DNA of 64,000 bases from Limnomonas spitsbergensis (GCA_037349105.1 JAYJMM010000027.1:744001-808000), one strand, 5' to 3'. Positions 9,069 through 19,915 are shown, counted from the first letter of the stretch. Numbers and translations: made by a program. The notes: a model not told the origin generated them from the sequence alone.

Positions 9069-9583
9069 GGTGGCTGAGGCCCCAGGGCTGGCTGAGGCCC
9101 CAGGGCTAGCTGAGGCCCCAGGGCTGGCTGAGGCCCCAAGGCTGGCTGAGGCCCCAGGGCTGGCTGAGGCCCCTGGGCTAGCTGAGGCCCAAGGGCTGGC
9201 TGATGCCCCAGGGCTGGCTGAGGCCCCTGGCAGGGCTGGCTGAGGCCCCAACGCTGGCTGAGGCCCCAGGGCTAGCTGAGGCCCCTGGCCTAGCTAAGGC
9301 CCCAGGGCTGGCTGAGGTCCCTAGCAGGGCTGGCTGAGGCCCAAGGGCTGGATGAGGCCCCAGGGCTGGCTGAGGCCCCAAGGCTGGCTGAGGCCCCAGG
9401 GCTGGCTGAGGCCCCTGGGCTAGCTGAGGCCCAAGGGCTGGCTGATGCCCCAGGGCTGGCTGAGGCCCCTGACAGGGCTGGCTGAGGCCCCAGGGCTAGC
9501 TGAGGCCCCAGGGCTGGCCGAGGCCCCAGGGCTGGCTGAGGCCCCAGGGCTGGCTGAGGCCCAGGGCTGGCTGAGGCCCCACG
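9069..9583 (+). repeat. 18-bp minisatellite, hexapeptide-coding in several frames
   Basis: About 28 units of CTGGCTGAGGCCCCAGGG or close variants. Because 18 is a multiple of three, several frames stay open on both strands: Leu-Ala-Glu-Ala-Pro-Gly on plus, Gly-Ala-Ser-Ala-Ser-Pro on minus. A higher-order period of about 241 bp is visible: the block from 9137 recurs from 9379, including an identical variant with GATGCCCC. These are not treated as genes. The mirror copy is 59749-60263. Confidence 0.85.
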
Positions 9584-9999
9584 GCGTGTCATGCATTGGA
9601 ACATGGAGAGGGGGGAGGTCATACAGGGAAAAGTGGCATGGCAGATTATCGTGAGTAAAGGAGCCAGAGCCGATAAATCCTGGACCTGCTATGCAGACAG
9701 ACGCACACAAAACACACCAGCAGGGCCCAGAGGTGTAACGGCATTAACAAACAAAAAAACACCCACAGCTTCCCGCCTAGGAGGTACTGACCCTGCACCC
9801 TGTCAGCCCATGGTCCAGGTAACCAGTGGGAATGAAGTGCAGGGTGCACATGCTGCCATGAGACAAGCCTGAAGCCTTGGTCGAATGAAGTAATCAGACA
9901 ACAACGTGAAGCCATGTATCCATGAAGGCCACCATACACGTTGCATGAACACTGATGACGGTATCTGGCCACCCACGCCCCCCCCCCCCTCGACGGCAG
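9584..9999 (+). other. Intron-like or intergenic stretch
   Basis: No credible gene. It ends with a C-rich pyrimidine run and CGACGGCAG, a good splice acceptor immediately before block 3. Confidence 0.35.
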
Positions 10000-10131
10000 G
10001 TGGCCGTCCGCGCTATGCAAGTGGCACTGAACTCCACCGCAGCATCTGCGCAATCCATGTGCATCACCAATGATGTCATGAACCGCACTGCTAACGCAGA
10101 GACGGATGACCTCATCAGCATGATCACACAG
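10000..10131 (+). other. Exon-like helical block 3
   Basis: Exactly 132 nt (44 codons) between a CAG acceptor and a CAG/GTGGGC donor. It is open and helix-forming throughout, with AMQVALNSTAASAQ and NDVMNRTANAETDDLISM. The matching splice signals at both ends make this the best-supported exon of the set. One codon differs in the mirror copy (59204-59335, minus), a conservative Ser/Ala change, which is compatible with constraint but too little to prove it. Confidence 0.45.
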
Positions 10132-10767
10132 GTGGGCAGTGGCGGGCAGACAGGGGGTGGATTTAGGGTTATAAAAGGAGCTGAACCCTCAACATAGGTG
10201 TGCAGTGTGGTGCAGACAGGGGGTGGGTTTATGGTTGAAAATTGTACCTGAACCCGAGCCTCAACCCTCAACATAAGTGTGCAGTACATACTTTGGGGGG
10301 CTGGGTGACAATTTTTAAGGATGAAACACAACACGACCTCAAACCCTGGGTACTGGTGTGTACACATTACTGCTTGGAGGGGTGAAGGGCTGGACAGAAT
10401 TCACTCGGTTGGTGTTGAATGAATGGTGGTGGTGTATGGGATGGAAATAGTGCTGGTTCAGGGCTGAAATAGTTCACTTGCAAGCCTGGGGCCCATGTGT
10501 GCATTGTGGGTCATGCAGCGGGGGCTGGGGAGATGATATGGGCACAACTCATTGATGTCTTCCTCCTGAAGACCCTGGGGTTGCGGACATGGATTTGCGG
10601 ACTCCTCCTGAACGTATGTGTTACCTACTGTCGCGGTGAACCAAACAGTGTCAATTTATGCACCAGACCACCTTTGGCAGGCTGCTGGGGGATGACAATT
10701 GGGCCAATGGGAACCAAACTTGTGCAGCATGCGTCAAGTGGCCCAAACAGCAGGGCCTACTACTGCA
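10132..10767 (+). other. No gene seen between block 3 and the 22-bp array
   Basis: Contains short spaced repeats of CAGACAGGGGGTGG(A/G)TTTA near 10148-10235. A 104-codon frame from 10497 runs straight into the array and has no recognisable feature. Confidence 0.3.
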
Positions 10768-11213
10768 CCGGATCTCCTGCAGCCTCTGACCGGATCTCCT
10801 GCAGCCTCTGACCGGATCTCCTGCAGCCTCTGACCGGATCTCCTGCAGCCTCTGACAAGATCTCCTGCAGCCTCTGACCAGATCTCCTACAGCATCTAAC
10901 CGGATCTCATGCAGACTCTGGCCGGATCTCCTGCAGCCTCTGACCGGTGCTCATAAAGCCTCTGACCGGATCGCATGCAGCCTCTGACCGGATCTCCTGT
11001 AGCCTCTGACCGGATCTCCTGCAGCCTCTGACCAGATCTCCTGCAGCCTCTGACCGGATCTCATGCAGCCTCTGACCAGATCTCCTGCAGCCTCTGACCG
11101 GATCTCCTGCAGCCTCTAACCGGATCTCATGCAGCCTCTGACTGGATCTTCTGCAGCCTCTGACCGGTGCTCATGCAGCCTCTGACCGGATCTCATGCAG
11201 CCTCTGACCGGAT
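10768..11213 (+). repeat. 22-bp tandem array (GGATCTCCTGCAGCCTCTGACC)
   Basis: About 20 head-to-tail units, some with CATGCAG for CCTGCAG. At 11213 it meets a second array whose core is the reverse complement (CCGGTCAGAGG against CCTCTGACCGG). The mirror copy is about 58122-58567. Confidence 0.9.
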
Positions 11214-11458
11214 CTCCCCGGTCAGAGGCACACGGGATCTCCCCGGTCAGAGGCAGACGGGATCTCCCCGGCCAGAGGCTGACAGGATCTCCCCGGTCAG
11301 AGGCTGACGGGATCTCCCCGGTCAGAGGCTGAAGGGATCTCCCCGGTCAGAAGCTGACGGGATCTCCCCGGTCAGAGGCTGACGGGATCTCCCCGGTCAG
11401 AGGCTGACGGGATCTCCCCGGTCAGAGGCTGACGGGATCTCCCCGGTCAGAGGCTGTG
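11214..11458 (+). repeat. 25-bp tandem array in reversed core orientation
   Basis: About 10 units of GATCTCCCCGGTCAGAGGCTGACGG. Together with the preceding array it makes a head-to-head pair able to fold on itself. The mirror copy is about 57875-58121, where the outermost unit has acquired substitutions. Confidence 0.9.
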
Positions 11459-11629
11459 ATGTAATTGAATTTTAGCTGAAGCACCCTAAAATTGTACACT
11501 GTATATATGCTTGTAGGAATTATGTGCATTGGGTCAAATATTGTGAACAAATCCTGATGACCTTTCTGAGTTTGTTCACATATGATTATGCATAAGTGCA
11601 TGACAAATGAATGGTATATGGGTGTGCAG

Positions 11630-11750
11630 GTCAGTCACAGCAAACCTTCAAAAGGCGCAGTCGAAAGCAAAGGTGCACAAGGCTCCTGTGCCGTCTTCCC
11701 TCATCAGCCACCAGAGGGACGAGACAGGTGTTGATGGCACCATGAGGAAG
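11630..11750 (+). other. Exon-like block 4
   Basis: Open block of 121 nt between GTGTGCAG and AAG/GTGAGG, with acceptor and donor both good. It reads VTANLQKAQSKAKVHKAP and SHQRDETGVDGTMRK. No family recognised. The mirror copy lies within 57390-57725 (minus). Confidence 0.4.
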
Positions 11751-12429
11751 GTGAGGCATGGTTTGTTCGTGTGTGGCTTGGTAACCTTGGTTGTTGTTCG
11801 AATCTATTCCAGTGAACGCCTAGCCTCCTCCTGGAGGCCTTATGTGTGGCCATCCTTGCGCCTTGGAGCAGAGTCTTTAGGCTGCTCAGGTTTGGCCCCA
11901 AGTGGGACTTATGCGGCCGCTTGCCGCCAAAGGCTGGCTTGACAGCCGTACAAGGAGACTGGAGCTGACACAGGCTATCAAAGATTCCTTTTTGCATGAA
12001 TTTGGCGTCAGCTTTGTTCGGCAAAGGTCCATCAGCCCTAGACTAAACGTGTGTGGTGTGTACTTGATCCCCTTTTCCACTTCAGTGTTTGTTTTAAGGT
12101 TGTAGAGGAACCTTCAGTCTACCATGACTCAATTTGGGAAACTTTTTAAAAGCTTACTTTACCATGAATCCAAGGCAAAGCCTTGGTGGGGGGGGGGTGT
12201 GGGGGGGCAACCAAGACTCCCCGCCATGGGGTACGGGGGCCACCCCCCGGTGGGGGTTCGTACTTGACCCCCCTTTCCACATGCTTTGCCCACAGAGTGC
12301 TTGACCCCTAGCCTCCTCCCCCGTCCACCCACGCAATAACGATCCAATGGCTTGCAAAGCTTTTTTCTCAGCATTACCCTCGACTCTTACCCCTGAACCC
12401 TGAATCCTTAGGTAACTGGATCTGAGGCA
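11751..12429 (+). other. Stretch without a supported gene
   Basis: Holds a 12176-12215 G-rich/poly-G patch and a duplicated phrase GTACTTGATCCCC(C/T)TTTCCAC (12061-12080 and 12261-12281). A 67-codon frame from 11902 is present in both arms but has no recognisable domain. Confidence 0.3.
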
Positions 12430-13440
12430 TCAATAGCAGCCGGCGGCGCTACCCTGTAACCATCTATCCCCTCTCGGCCTCTGGCAGCCTTGGGCGCAAG
12501 TTTGTTGTCGACTCTGTAATCCTGAACTCCCAGCCTGCCGCGGGTGACAGGGTTGCGGCTGCCCCCCCCCGCTGCATCCTTGCCAAGCACTGCAACACTG
12601 ACAGCCACACTCATCAGCCCTGTCATGCACTCCGCTCCTGGCCACCGGTGGAGCTCTGGGCACCACGCACCCCCACCCCCGTTGCTGCTGCTGTCGCCGG
12701 TGGTGGTGCTGGGCAACCAAACGCTTTCCATTGACGACAGTAAGATGCAGATCAAGAAGAAGGCCATAGCGGACTTGCAAGCGCTGACGAGCCACGCCTC
12801 CGTCGCAGATGTCAAAAATGGCGTTGCAGGAGCAATTGAGTCCATTGCAGTGGGGTCAGGCGCTGTGGCAGCAGCTAGGGCAGACGGGCAGGGGCGGGTG
12901 TAGTGGGAGGTGCTGGCAAGGACTCCCCAGGTGCCGTGTCTTCGTTGGCAGGTGCTGGTGTCATAGCCATGAAGGCACCGGAGGATCAGGCGACCTCAAA
13001 GGCGGCAAGGGGCTCACCGGGCGCAGGGCCTGCTGCTGCTGGGGGCATCAAGCTAGGCGCATCCGTAAACGTGGAACCTGTGGGGCAAGGGCAGCCCCAT
13101 GCCACTGACGTGTCGGCCTTGGCCCCAGCTGAAGAGAGCGGCGATGGTCATGCCGGCGTTATTCCTGATGGCATTGCTCGTGATGCCTCCTCCTCCGTGA
13201 ACCTTCGACATCAAGCCGCTGAATCCAAGGGCAACAACACTGGTTCAGAGGTGACTGTTCAGCAGGATTTCTTCAGTGAGCAACATACTGCCAGGCCGAT
13301 GGGGGCAAATAAGAATCGACAGCCTGTGGGGGGTGGGGGTGGCCGGAGGAGGGCGAATATCAGGGGGGGGGGGCGGGTCCGGAGGCTGGGGGCGAATTTC
13401 GACCGGGGGAGTAGGAGGCTGGGGGCCTCTGGGCCGTGAA
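12430..13440 (+). other. Exon-like blocks 5 and 6, Ala/Gly-rich
   Basis: Two long open frames overlap end to start: 12544-12903, whose second half reads SIDDSKMQIKKKAIADLQAL and ASVADVKNGVAGAIESIAVG, and 12903-13439, an Ala/Gly/Pro-rich stretch containing GSEVTVQQDFFSEQHTARP. The first is helix-forming like the other blocks. The poly-G run near 13366 changes length between copies and shifts the end of the second. No family recognised. Right-arm copies are 55892-56902 (whole) and about 49963-50573 (truncated at the duplication junction). Confidence 0.35.
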
Positions 13441-13519
13441 CGTGGCCGGTGGTTTGGGGACCCATTTCAAACAGCCCTTTAAGTCAGCCCTGAAGCCTGC
13501 CCTTTGACTCCCACCGCAG

Positions 13520-13669
13520 GTGCAGGACCGGGCCCTGGCCCTGGTCAAGAAAGCGCTGCAGATGGCGGTTGCCTTCACTGAAGACAGCAAGGCAGCAGCT
13601 GTCAAGGATATCACAGAGACACTGATGAAGGCTGACGCACATGCAAGGACGCGGAACGAGGGGTGGAGG
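13520..13669 (+). other. Exon-like helical block 7
   Basis: Follows a CCCACCGCAG acceptor. It reads DRALALVKKALQMAVAF and DSKAAAVKDITETLMKAD, strongly helical and Ala/Lys-rich, with the same flavour as blocks 2, 3 and 5. A donor may be the GAG/GTCAAA at 13669. A very short candidate (MDIVKDLNQ, ending CAG/GTATCA) lies at 13916-13943. Right-arm copies are at 49731-49880 and 55664-55813, both with His for Gln at the second codon. Confidence 0.4.
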
Positions 13670-14214
13670 TCAAACGTCAGGGGGGGGTGGGGCAGCGGGA
13701 CACAAGCGAGGTCAGGCCGTCCTGTGCTTTATTGGTTATGTTCAGGGAGACCGCTAGACTGCCAGCGGCCCCGTGTTTTCTACATGTTTGTTTGCTTACC
13801 ACGCATAGTATCTGGCGCCAGATGTCATGAGTGCCTTTGGGACACCTTAGAAACCTTGTGTTGCTCGTGTTAAAGTGATTCTTTGACGCTGTGGGTGTGC
13901 GACTTGCATGTCCAGTGATGGACATTGTCAAGGACTTGAACCAGGTATCAAAGGAGCGTCTTTTGCACTCACGTCATGATTTATGGCTGGGGCTATTCTT
14001 CTGCACTATGGGGTTCGTTCCCCGCTACTGCGCGGTGGCTTTGTGTTGGTTGCTTACCCAGGGGGGTCACTGGTTTTCGCTCGCTGTCCTAGCGTATTTA
14101 GTGCATGTACCTACCGGTTTACGGGCGCAAGTCCCATGCATCAAATGTGATACCCCGCTGGACTGCAAAAAGTTCACAAACTTTACAAAGAAGCGTGCCT
14201 TCCCACCCCATTTT

Positions 14215-14705
14215 TCTAATCCGACCAATTCTGATGTTCCGATAGGGAGGAACCCCTCCCGCCCCCATTCTGCTATTCCAACCATTATGATGTTCTGATA
14301 GGGACCAAACCCTTCGCCCCCATTCTGCTATTCCAACTATTCTGATGTTCCGATAGGGACCAACCCTTCCCACCCCCATTCTGCTATTCCGACCATTCTG
14401 ATGTTCCGATAGGAAGGAACCCCTCTCACCCCCATTCTGCTATTCTGGCCATTCTGACGTTCCGATAGGGAGGAACCCCTCCCGCCCCCATTCAGCCATT
14501 CCGACCATTCTGATGTTCCGATAGGGAGGAACCCCTCCCGCCCCCATTCTGCCATTCCGACCATTCTGACGTTCCGATAGGGGGGAACCCCTCCCACCCC
14601 CATTCTGCTATTCCGACCATTCTGACGTTCTGATAGGGACCTACCCTTCCCACCCCATTCTGCTATTCCGACCATGCTGACGTTCCGATAGGGAGGATCC
14701 TGTTG
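14215..14705 (+). repeat. 56-57-bp tandem array
   Basis: About eight to nine units of CCATTCTGATGTTCCGATAGG-type sequence, each with a C-rich block and CATTCTGCTATTCCGA. The left arm has one unit more than either right-arm copy (about 48756-49185 and 54688-55117). ORFs across it are repeat products. Confidence 0.85.
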
Positions 14706-16250
14706 AACTTCGGGTGGGACCACACAATTGGGCGTTAACGCGGCCAAGCCTTTTCAGCATGGCCCAACGGTGTTTTGACCTTTCATGGTGGGATTTACCA
14801 CAGTTGACGTTGGCTTGTATGCTTGCGGGTCCATACTATGGCAAGTGCCTAAAAACGGATCGAGTACAAAATAATACAACAAAACAAGGTTCACCTGGCA
14901 TAGACGTTTCCAAGGCCGGGGCTTATTTCCTCCATTTCCCACCCTTTTGGGTGTCCCTTGTTTTCCGTCTTTGACTGATAGCCTTGTTGTTCGGGTTATA
15001 GACATTGCACTTTATTATGCTACCACTGACTATGTACGCTATGAGACATTCTCCAGTTGAGTACTTGGGTTGTGACTTTGGGGTGAACACTTCACAACTT
15101 AACAAACACATCATGGTTCAATGCGCCCTCTTGCGATGAGATCTATCTTGCTCTCGCCTCGACAGCATCAACAGGAGGTACGAGGGCGACGGGTGCAGCA
15201 AGGGGTGGAGGAGGGAATAAATATGCAATCGTGCCTGAAGCCCCCTTCGCTAGCCGTTCAGTGCCCCACACACACAGTTTACACTGTCGATGGATCCTTA
15301 GAGCGGAGGCGTCGATGGTGAAATTTAAGACTAAATCACAATGCTCACACGCAGTCATGACAACTTCATTGTTTCAATCAAGAAGGGCTGAATAGCAACA
15401 GTGTTTGTGTTTGCGGAGCCGCCCCCACCCCACCCATGCGCTTATGGCATGCAGAGGGGGTCTGATGTTTATGCATGCCATATTTCATGATGCAAATCGA
15501 CAAGACTTGACATGGGGAATGCGGCGGCGTAGCTCTCTTTTCAATCTGATGCTTGCAAAAAGGATACGGGATTCCCCCAAATGTGTCCATTTGGCGAGAC
15601 CCCCCTACCCCCCCCCACGTTGCCTCCCCATATCGACCCCCCTTGCGCCAAAAGAATTGAAGCCAGATTTGGAATCGTCTCATCAAGCTCTGCAACTTAG
15701 GATGATGGGGACGAGGGGGGGGGGAGGGGCAAAATCAAAAACCGACCCCATGCCCCTTTTTGTAGAGCTGAACGAGAGCGTTCCATAGCTGTTTTTAAAA
15801 TGTTTTTTGTTTTTGGCCCAGGGGGTGGGAGATATGGGGGGCAAAGTTGGGGGGGGGGGGGGGGGGCTCCCAAAAAACTCCAAAAGTTGTTTTCCTTTCA
15901 AACTTCGTATCTTCTTTGGGGGAGGTATGTTGAAGCTGGCAGCGGCACCTATGTGTTCTTCTTGTCAACATAAGTCTATTTACATCCTAAAATGTTGTTT
16001 GAATTACCATGTGACCCCCTGCTCCCCCACACTGAGGGTTTGGCTCCATTAGACACACCCCGAAACCAGCTAAGTCGGCCTTAGAAAGAGCTGCAGTATA
16101 CGCAGCACATGGTAGTGCTGGTCTGGTGGGTCATGAATAACCGATCGCGTGTGGTCGTTGTGACAGGGTCCTCAAATCCGCTGACCATGTAAACGTCAGA
16201 CGCCACCATCATGGGAGGGAGTGCATGACACGGATGGCAGCTTCCGTGAT
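14706..16250 (+). other. Sparse region with homopolymer runs
   Basis: No supported gene. It includes a G homopolymer of about 19-20 nt at 15848-15867, shorter C and G runs near 15601-15620 and 15715-15728, and several frames under 130 codons without recognisable features. Confidence 0.35.
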
Positions 16251-16254
16251 ACCA

Positions 16255-16420
16255 TGTAGCGGTGACGGTGGTGGTATTAGAGGGAGTAGTGGACAAAGAG
16301 GTCCCGCTGAGGGAGAGGAAGAAGGCAGTGAGGGAGCTTAAGGCCAAGGCCGATGCCATCGCATTGCCACCGCCATCCAAGCCATCTGCCTTCTGGAAAC
16401 ATGTGATCGCTAGCGAACAG
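16255..16420 (+). other. Exon-like block 8, charged helix
   Basis: Open frame on the plus strand reading VVDKEVPLRERKKAVREL, KAKADAIALPPP and SAFWKHVIA. It has the look of real coding sequence and lies on the same strand as the other blocks. No family recognised. Right-arm copies are 47033-47198 and 52959-53124 (minus). Confidence 0.35.
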
Positions 16421-16554
16421 TAGTCGGTTGTCAATAGCCTGGCTGAGCCCAGTACCCAAATTGACTATTGGCATGAAGTGTGATCGCTAGCAAGCATTAG
16501 TCGGTACTCCATAGCCGGGCTGAGCCCAGTACCAAAATTGACTGTTGGCATGTC
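16403..16554 (+). repeat. Direct duplication of about 74 bp
   Basis: 16403-16476 and 16481-16554 share GTGATCGCTAGC, then TAGTCGGT, GGCTGAGCCCAGTACC and AAATTGACT(A/G)TTGGCATG. The copies are diverged by roughly 15 percent. Right-arm copies are about 46899-47050 and 52825-52976. Confidence 0.7.
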
Positions 16555-16838
16555 ATTACCTAACGACTTGAAATATACCAGTAGAAGCGCCTCAACGAAC
16601 TGATCTAAAAACACCCTTTCCATGCCCTGTAATTTTGAATTCGACTGAAATATTTCAATTTTAATGGGTCCCGGAGGCGGGGTGGTGGTGGGGGGGTAGG
16701 CGCGTTGGGTGCTCGGTCTCATGATGTGCAGCTGCCACCTTGTCCTACGGCAGGCCATTTGAGAATTGTGTCACAAGCAGCTCGTGCTGATCAGTAGGAA
16801 GAAAAGGGTGGCACCAAGGACACTGTGCAATTGAGATC

Positions 16839-17560
16839 ATGAGCCATCTGCCAGAACCTCTGTCCGGTGAAACATTCAACTGCATGCACGATAGGCAGCT
16901 TGTAGCCGTAAGGAGACTTGTGGAGGATGCATGGCATACGAACTGGAAGAAGCAAGAATTGCAGTTACGAGCCGTCTCTTTTGTGCTCGGTTACCTTGCT
17001 GTCTGCAAGCTTCGACTTGGCCAGCGCAGTCTTCCCCGTCACACTCACAGCAGACGATGCCGAGGACACCTTAAGACTTCCACAAAAGGGGCCCTTAGCA
17101 ACAGCTTCATGAAGCACCCAGCTGTCTCGATAATAGAGAAGAAAACAGTCCTCAGATGGAGGCACGGATGCCTGTGGAACAACAAACTCGGCTTCAGGTG
17201 GGACAAATGCGACACCGACATCCTTATAGCGGAATTTAAGTATTGCAGAGACATAGATCCGAGGGACCAACTCTCAGCGTGCTACAGCCAACACACTGAA
17301 CTAGTGCAAAAACTCCAGAGCACAGGACAATGCAAAAATAATATTAAAGTCATCCCCATCATGTTAGAAACCTCTGGCACCATTTATAAAGAGCACACAA
17401 TGCAAGGCATGCTCTCCCTTGGCATCAGCATATATCACACGCCCGGAAGTGCGCTCAAAAATGCATATATAAAACTCTTACACAGTATTGTGCAAACCAG
17501 AGGTAGGTTACTACGGCAGAATACTTCCCGACATCTGGATCCATCAGTCAGCCAGCCAGA
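16839..17560 (+). pseudogene. Fragment of a mobile-element ORF with a restriction-like endonuclease core
   Basis: An open frame of 359 codons runs from 16839 to 17918, of which the part to about 17560 looks protein-like. The segment CDTDILIAEFKYCRDIDP near 17206-17260 fits a PD-(D/E)xK pattern (Asp, then Glu-x-Lys). It is followed by QLSACYSQHTELVQKL, IKVIPIMLETSGTIY and LLHSIVQTRGRLLR. From family knowledge this resembles the C-terminal endonuclease region found in algal and animal non-LTR-type mobile elements. That is a recognition by eye and could be wrong. No reverse transcriptase lies upstream, so it is a remnant. After 17560 the frame is simple Phe/Leu/Arg-rich sequence. Both right-arm copies carry a 7-bp insertion that breaks this frame. 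Confidence 0.45.
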
Positions 17561-17880
17561 CACAGCCGGGAGCGCAAGCCACCGTAGCTTGAATGGATTT
17601 TCTCTTGTTATGATGGTAACGGCGCGGACGCGGCCTAGGCCCATGCCGCTCTGTTTCCTTAACCCTCACGTCCCTGCGGGGCGTAGTTATCTTTTTTTCT
17701 TCTTCTTTCTTCTACGACAGGGCCTGCGGAGGAGTTCCGCAGTCAATCAGAAACGGGCTGTTGGTCGTCACAGCTTGGCCGTCGTCGTACACAGTACAAT
17801 CGTCATATCGCTCTTTCACTCGCATTCGGCAAGAGTAAGGCCTGCTTGCTGCCGCCCCGATATTGGGGTGAGCCTGGGGA

Positions 17881-18225
17881 GTGCTAAATTACCAAAACCT
17901 AAAAAAACACAAGCCTGATGGATCGGTAGAGGCTGCAGCTTCATTTCTTTATATGATGCGTCCAGCGACATACATTGTCAACAGGTCAACTGGTCTACAT
18001 TCTAAGCAGGGATCTCGAACGGTTTTCTTAGTGAAGAAATATTGGCTCTCTGAGAAGATTTTGGAAGGGCCAGCCCTGTCCAGAGATCCAATCTCATCAG
18101 AGCTTGTGCTGTCTAGGGATATTCTGGTAGGATACGACAACAGGGTTGGTGGGGGCAGATCTGCTGTCGTTAAGGAGAATCAGGAGTTTGTGGCATGGCT
18201 GCATGCAGGTGCTTGTCATGCGTGA
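17881..18225 (+). CDS. Unrecognised 114-codon ORF
   Basis: A frame kept open in all three copies (17881-18225, 45221-45565, 51147-51491). The copies differ by two amino-acid changes (Ala/Thr and Asp/Asn) from left to right. It is non-repetitive, mixed composition, with GSRTVFLVKKYWLSEKI and SSELVLSR(D/N)ILVGYDNR. No signal peptide, membrane span or known motif. It could be an exon of a decayed gene, since AG and GT signals are common here. Function not inferable. Confidence 0.3.
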   Translation: MLNYQNLKKHKPDGSVEAAASFLYMMRPATYIVNRSTGLHSKQGSRTVFLVKKYWLSEKILEGPALSRDPISSELVLSRDILVGYDNRVGGGRSAVVKENQEFVAWLHAGACHA

Positions 18226-19432
18226 CTTGGTCACGATCAGGGTGGTGTCCCGAAGATCCGCCGTCGTTGCAGGGAAGATGCACTAACTGATCAGGTGACT
18301 GAGGGTCGGTCAAACTGCCTCTTTGGGGCGTGACTATGCTCCTGACCTGCGCATGCGCATTGACTTAAAATGCGGATGAAAACGAGAATTGCGCGAGCTG
18401 ACGTCAGATATTCGCGTCGGGATTTCGGAGCCGTGCCTATCCACTGAAAGCCTATGAAATTGTGAATACACTGCGCGAAAATTGTATAATTACAGAAGAA
18501 AGTGCCCTGAAATGGAAAAGGAAGCCAACGCAGCTCGGCCAGCAGCTTTTCGCGCTCGCAAGAAGCAGACAACAACACCACCCAGCCAAGAATAAACTTC
18601 AATTGAAGTAGCACACGAGGAAGCTGGAATCCAAGTACAGCTGACGTACCGTTGGTACCTTCGGAGGAGGCGAACAATACGTGTGCAGACAAGCAGAGCA
18701 AAAACCTTGACCAGTCAACAGAAAAACATGCATGTCATGATAATTAGTGGATTGAGGATGACAAACGTGCATGTGGTCAGCCATTTGCACATTGCATCCC
18801 TCAGGGGGGAAAACTCACTAACCTCACCGCACCATCCCTGAGCACATGTTGCAGCTTCACACTTAGCAAATTGTATTTCTTATCAACCCAACTCGTTAAA
18901 ACTCTTTCATTGCTGGCAATGGTAGCAACAGTTTTAGTGTGCCATACGTGACGCTCAAACGAATCTACCACTTCTGAGAAATCAGGTACTTTCAGTTGCT
19001 TTCGGTTACTGTTGTTCCGCAGTTGCAATTTTCATTTGACAGGTACAACAATCCTGTTCCTCTCACCCCATACTGTTGTGACACTTGAAGTGGTGGAAAT
19101 GGTTATGGCAGTTAAAGTGGTTGAAGGGGTTAAGGTGGTTAGGATGTACACCCCACCATTGCCAACCAGGCGGGTCATGGATGGGTTTATATACCACCTC
19201 ATCACCAACATGTTAAGGTAATGGCAAGTATTGACAGGAAGCTCATGGGAAGGTGCTGGATGCGCGATGCGATGCATGTGGCGTGACTTTGCTCATGCTT
19301 TAAGTCTTCTTCCGTGAAGGGTGTGACTACGATGCATTTATACGAAGTGTGTAAAGAAGAGACATGTCATGGCCTGCACATCACGATCAGCCAGGCCTTC
19401 GTTTGCCTTTTTTTGCGAGTGTGTGACTGTAT
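18226..19432 (+). other. Stretch without a supported gene
   Basis: Contains a palindromic TGACGTCA at 18399-18406 and a degenerate run of GTGGTTGAA/GTTAAGGTGGTT-type triplets at 19085-19145. A 136-codon minus-strand frame (18291-18701) is identical in the three copies but hydrophobic and featureless. Confidence 0.3.
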
Positions 19433-19437
19433 GCCAT

Positions 19438-19915
19438 TGTAACAGAGCTGGCACCTAGCAAGTGCCATGCTAATGCTTGTCAGAGATGGTAGCTAGGAAG
19501 CTATGCTTTTAGTCATGCTAGTTCGCATCTTACTCTGTGCAGATTGAAGCTCGTTTCCGTTTGTGTTTGTTCTTAGTAACTTCCTTCCGAAGTTCAGTGA
19601 TTACTTAAGTCGCCATGACTAGTGACACGTTAGCCATGACACTATGACTGTGCTCATGACTCTGCTATGCGTGGTAGTAATTCTGATTTGTCATAGACTA
19701 GGGCATGCCTTGTCTGCCCTGTCTTCTTATACTGAGACTCTGTTGATTCGTGATCTCATTGTACGCCGCCTCTGTTGCCTTACCGATTGCATCAAGATGT
19801 AACCAGCGATTCTCCACCGTGTTCCCGACTCAGTCCCCGGTCTCCGCTTCCTCTCTCAGCATTGACAGATAAGAGATACAAGTAAGGGCATTATTGTCTA
19901 CACTGCCCTGCTTCA
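19438..19915 (+). repeat. 5' LTR of the non-autonomous element
   Basis: 478 bp, TG...CA ends. It differs from the 3' LTR by several substitutions and by a 4-bp insertion (ACTCAGTCCCC against ACTCCCC near 19830). The sequence after it, CTTGGTTTCACTGCC, is only a weak candidate tRNA primer site. Confidence 0.88.

Noticed and set aside
8794..9654. ORFs encoding (LAEAPG)n and (GASASP)n
   Set aside because: They follow from an 18-bp minisatellite and are open in several frames on both strands.
10768..11458. CRISPR-like appearance of evenly spaced repeats
   Set aside because: There are no unique spacers between repeats; units abut as a plain tandem array, and the context is eukaryotic.
13990..14040. 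tRNA T-arm-like GGGGTTCGTTCCCC
   Set aside because: Only the T-arm-like hairpin is present; no cloverleaf can be built around it.
14119..14747. ORFs with repeated VGIAEWG and RNSRMG peptides
   Set aside because: Products of the 56-57-bp array, whose unit count changes between copies.
18291..18701. 136-codon hydrophobic ORF identical in three copies
   Set aside because: Identity is explained by recent duplication; no motif, and the surrounding sequence is not coding-like.
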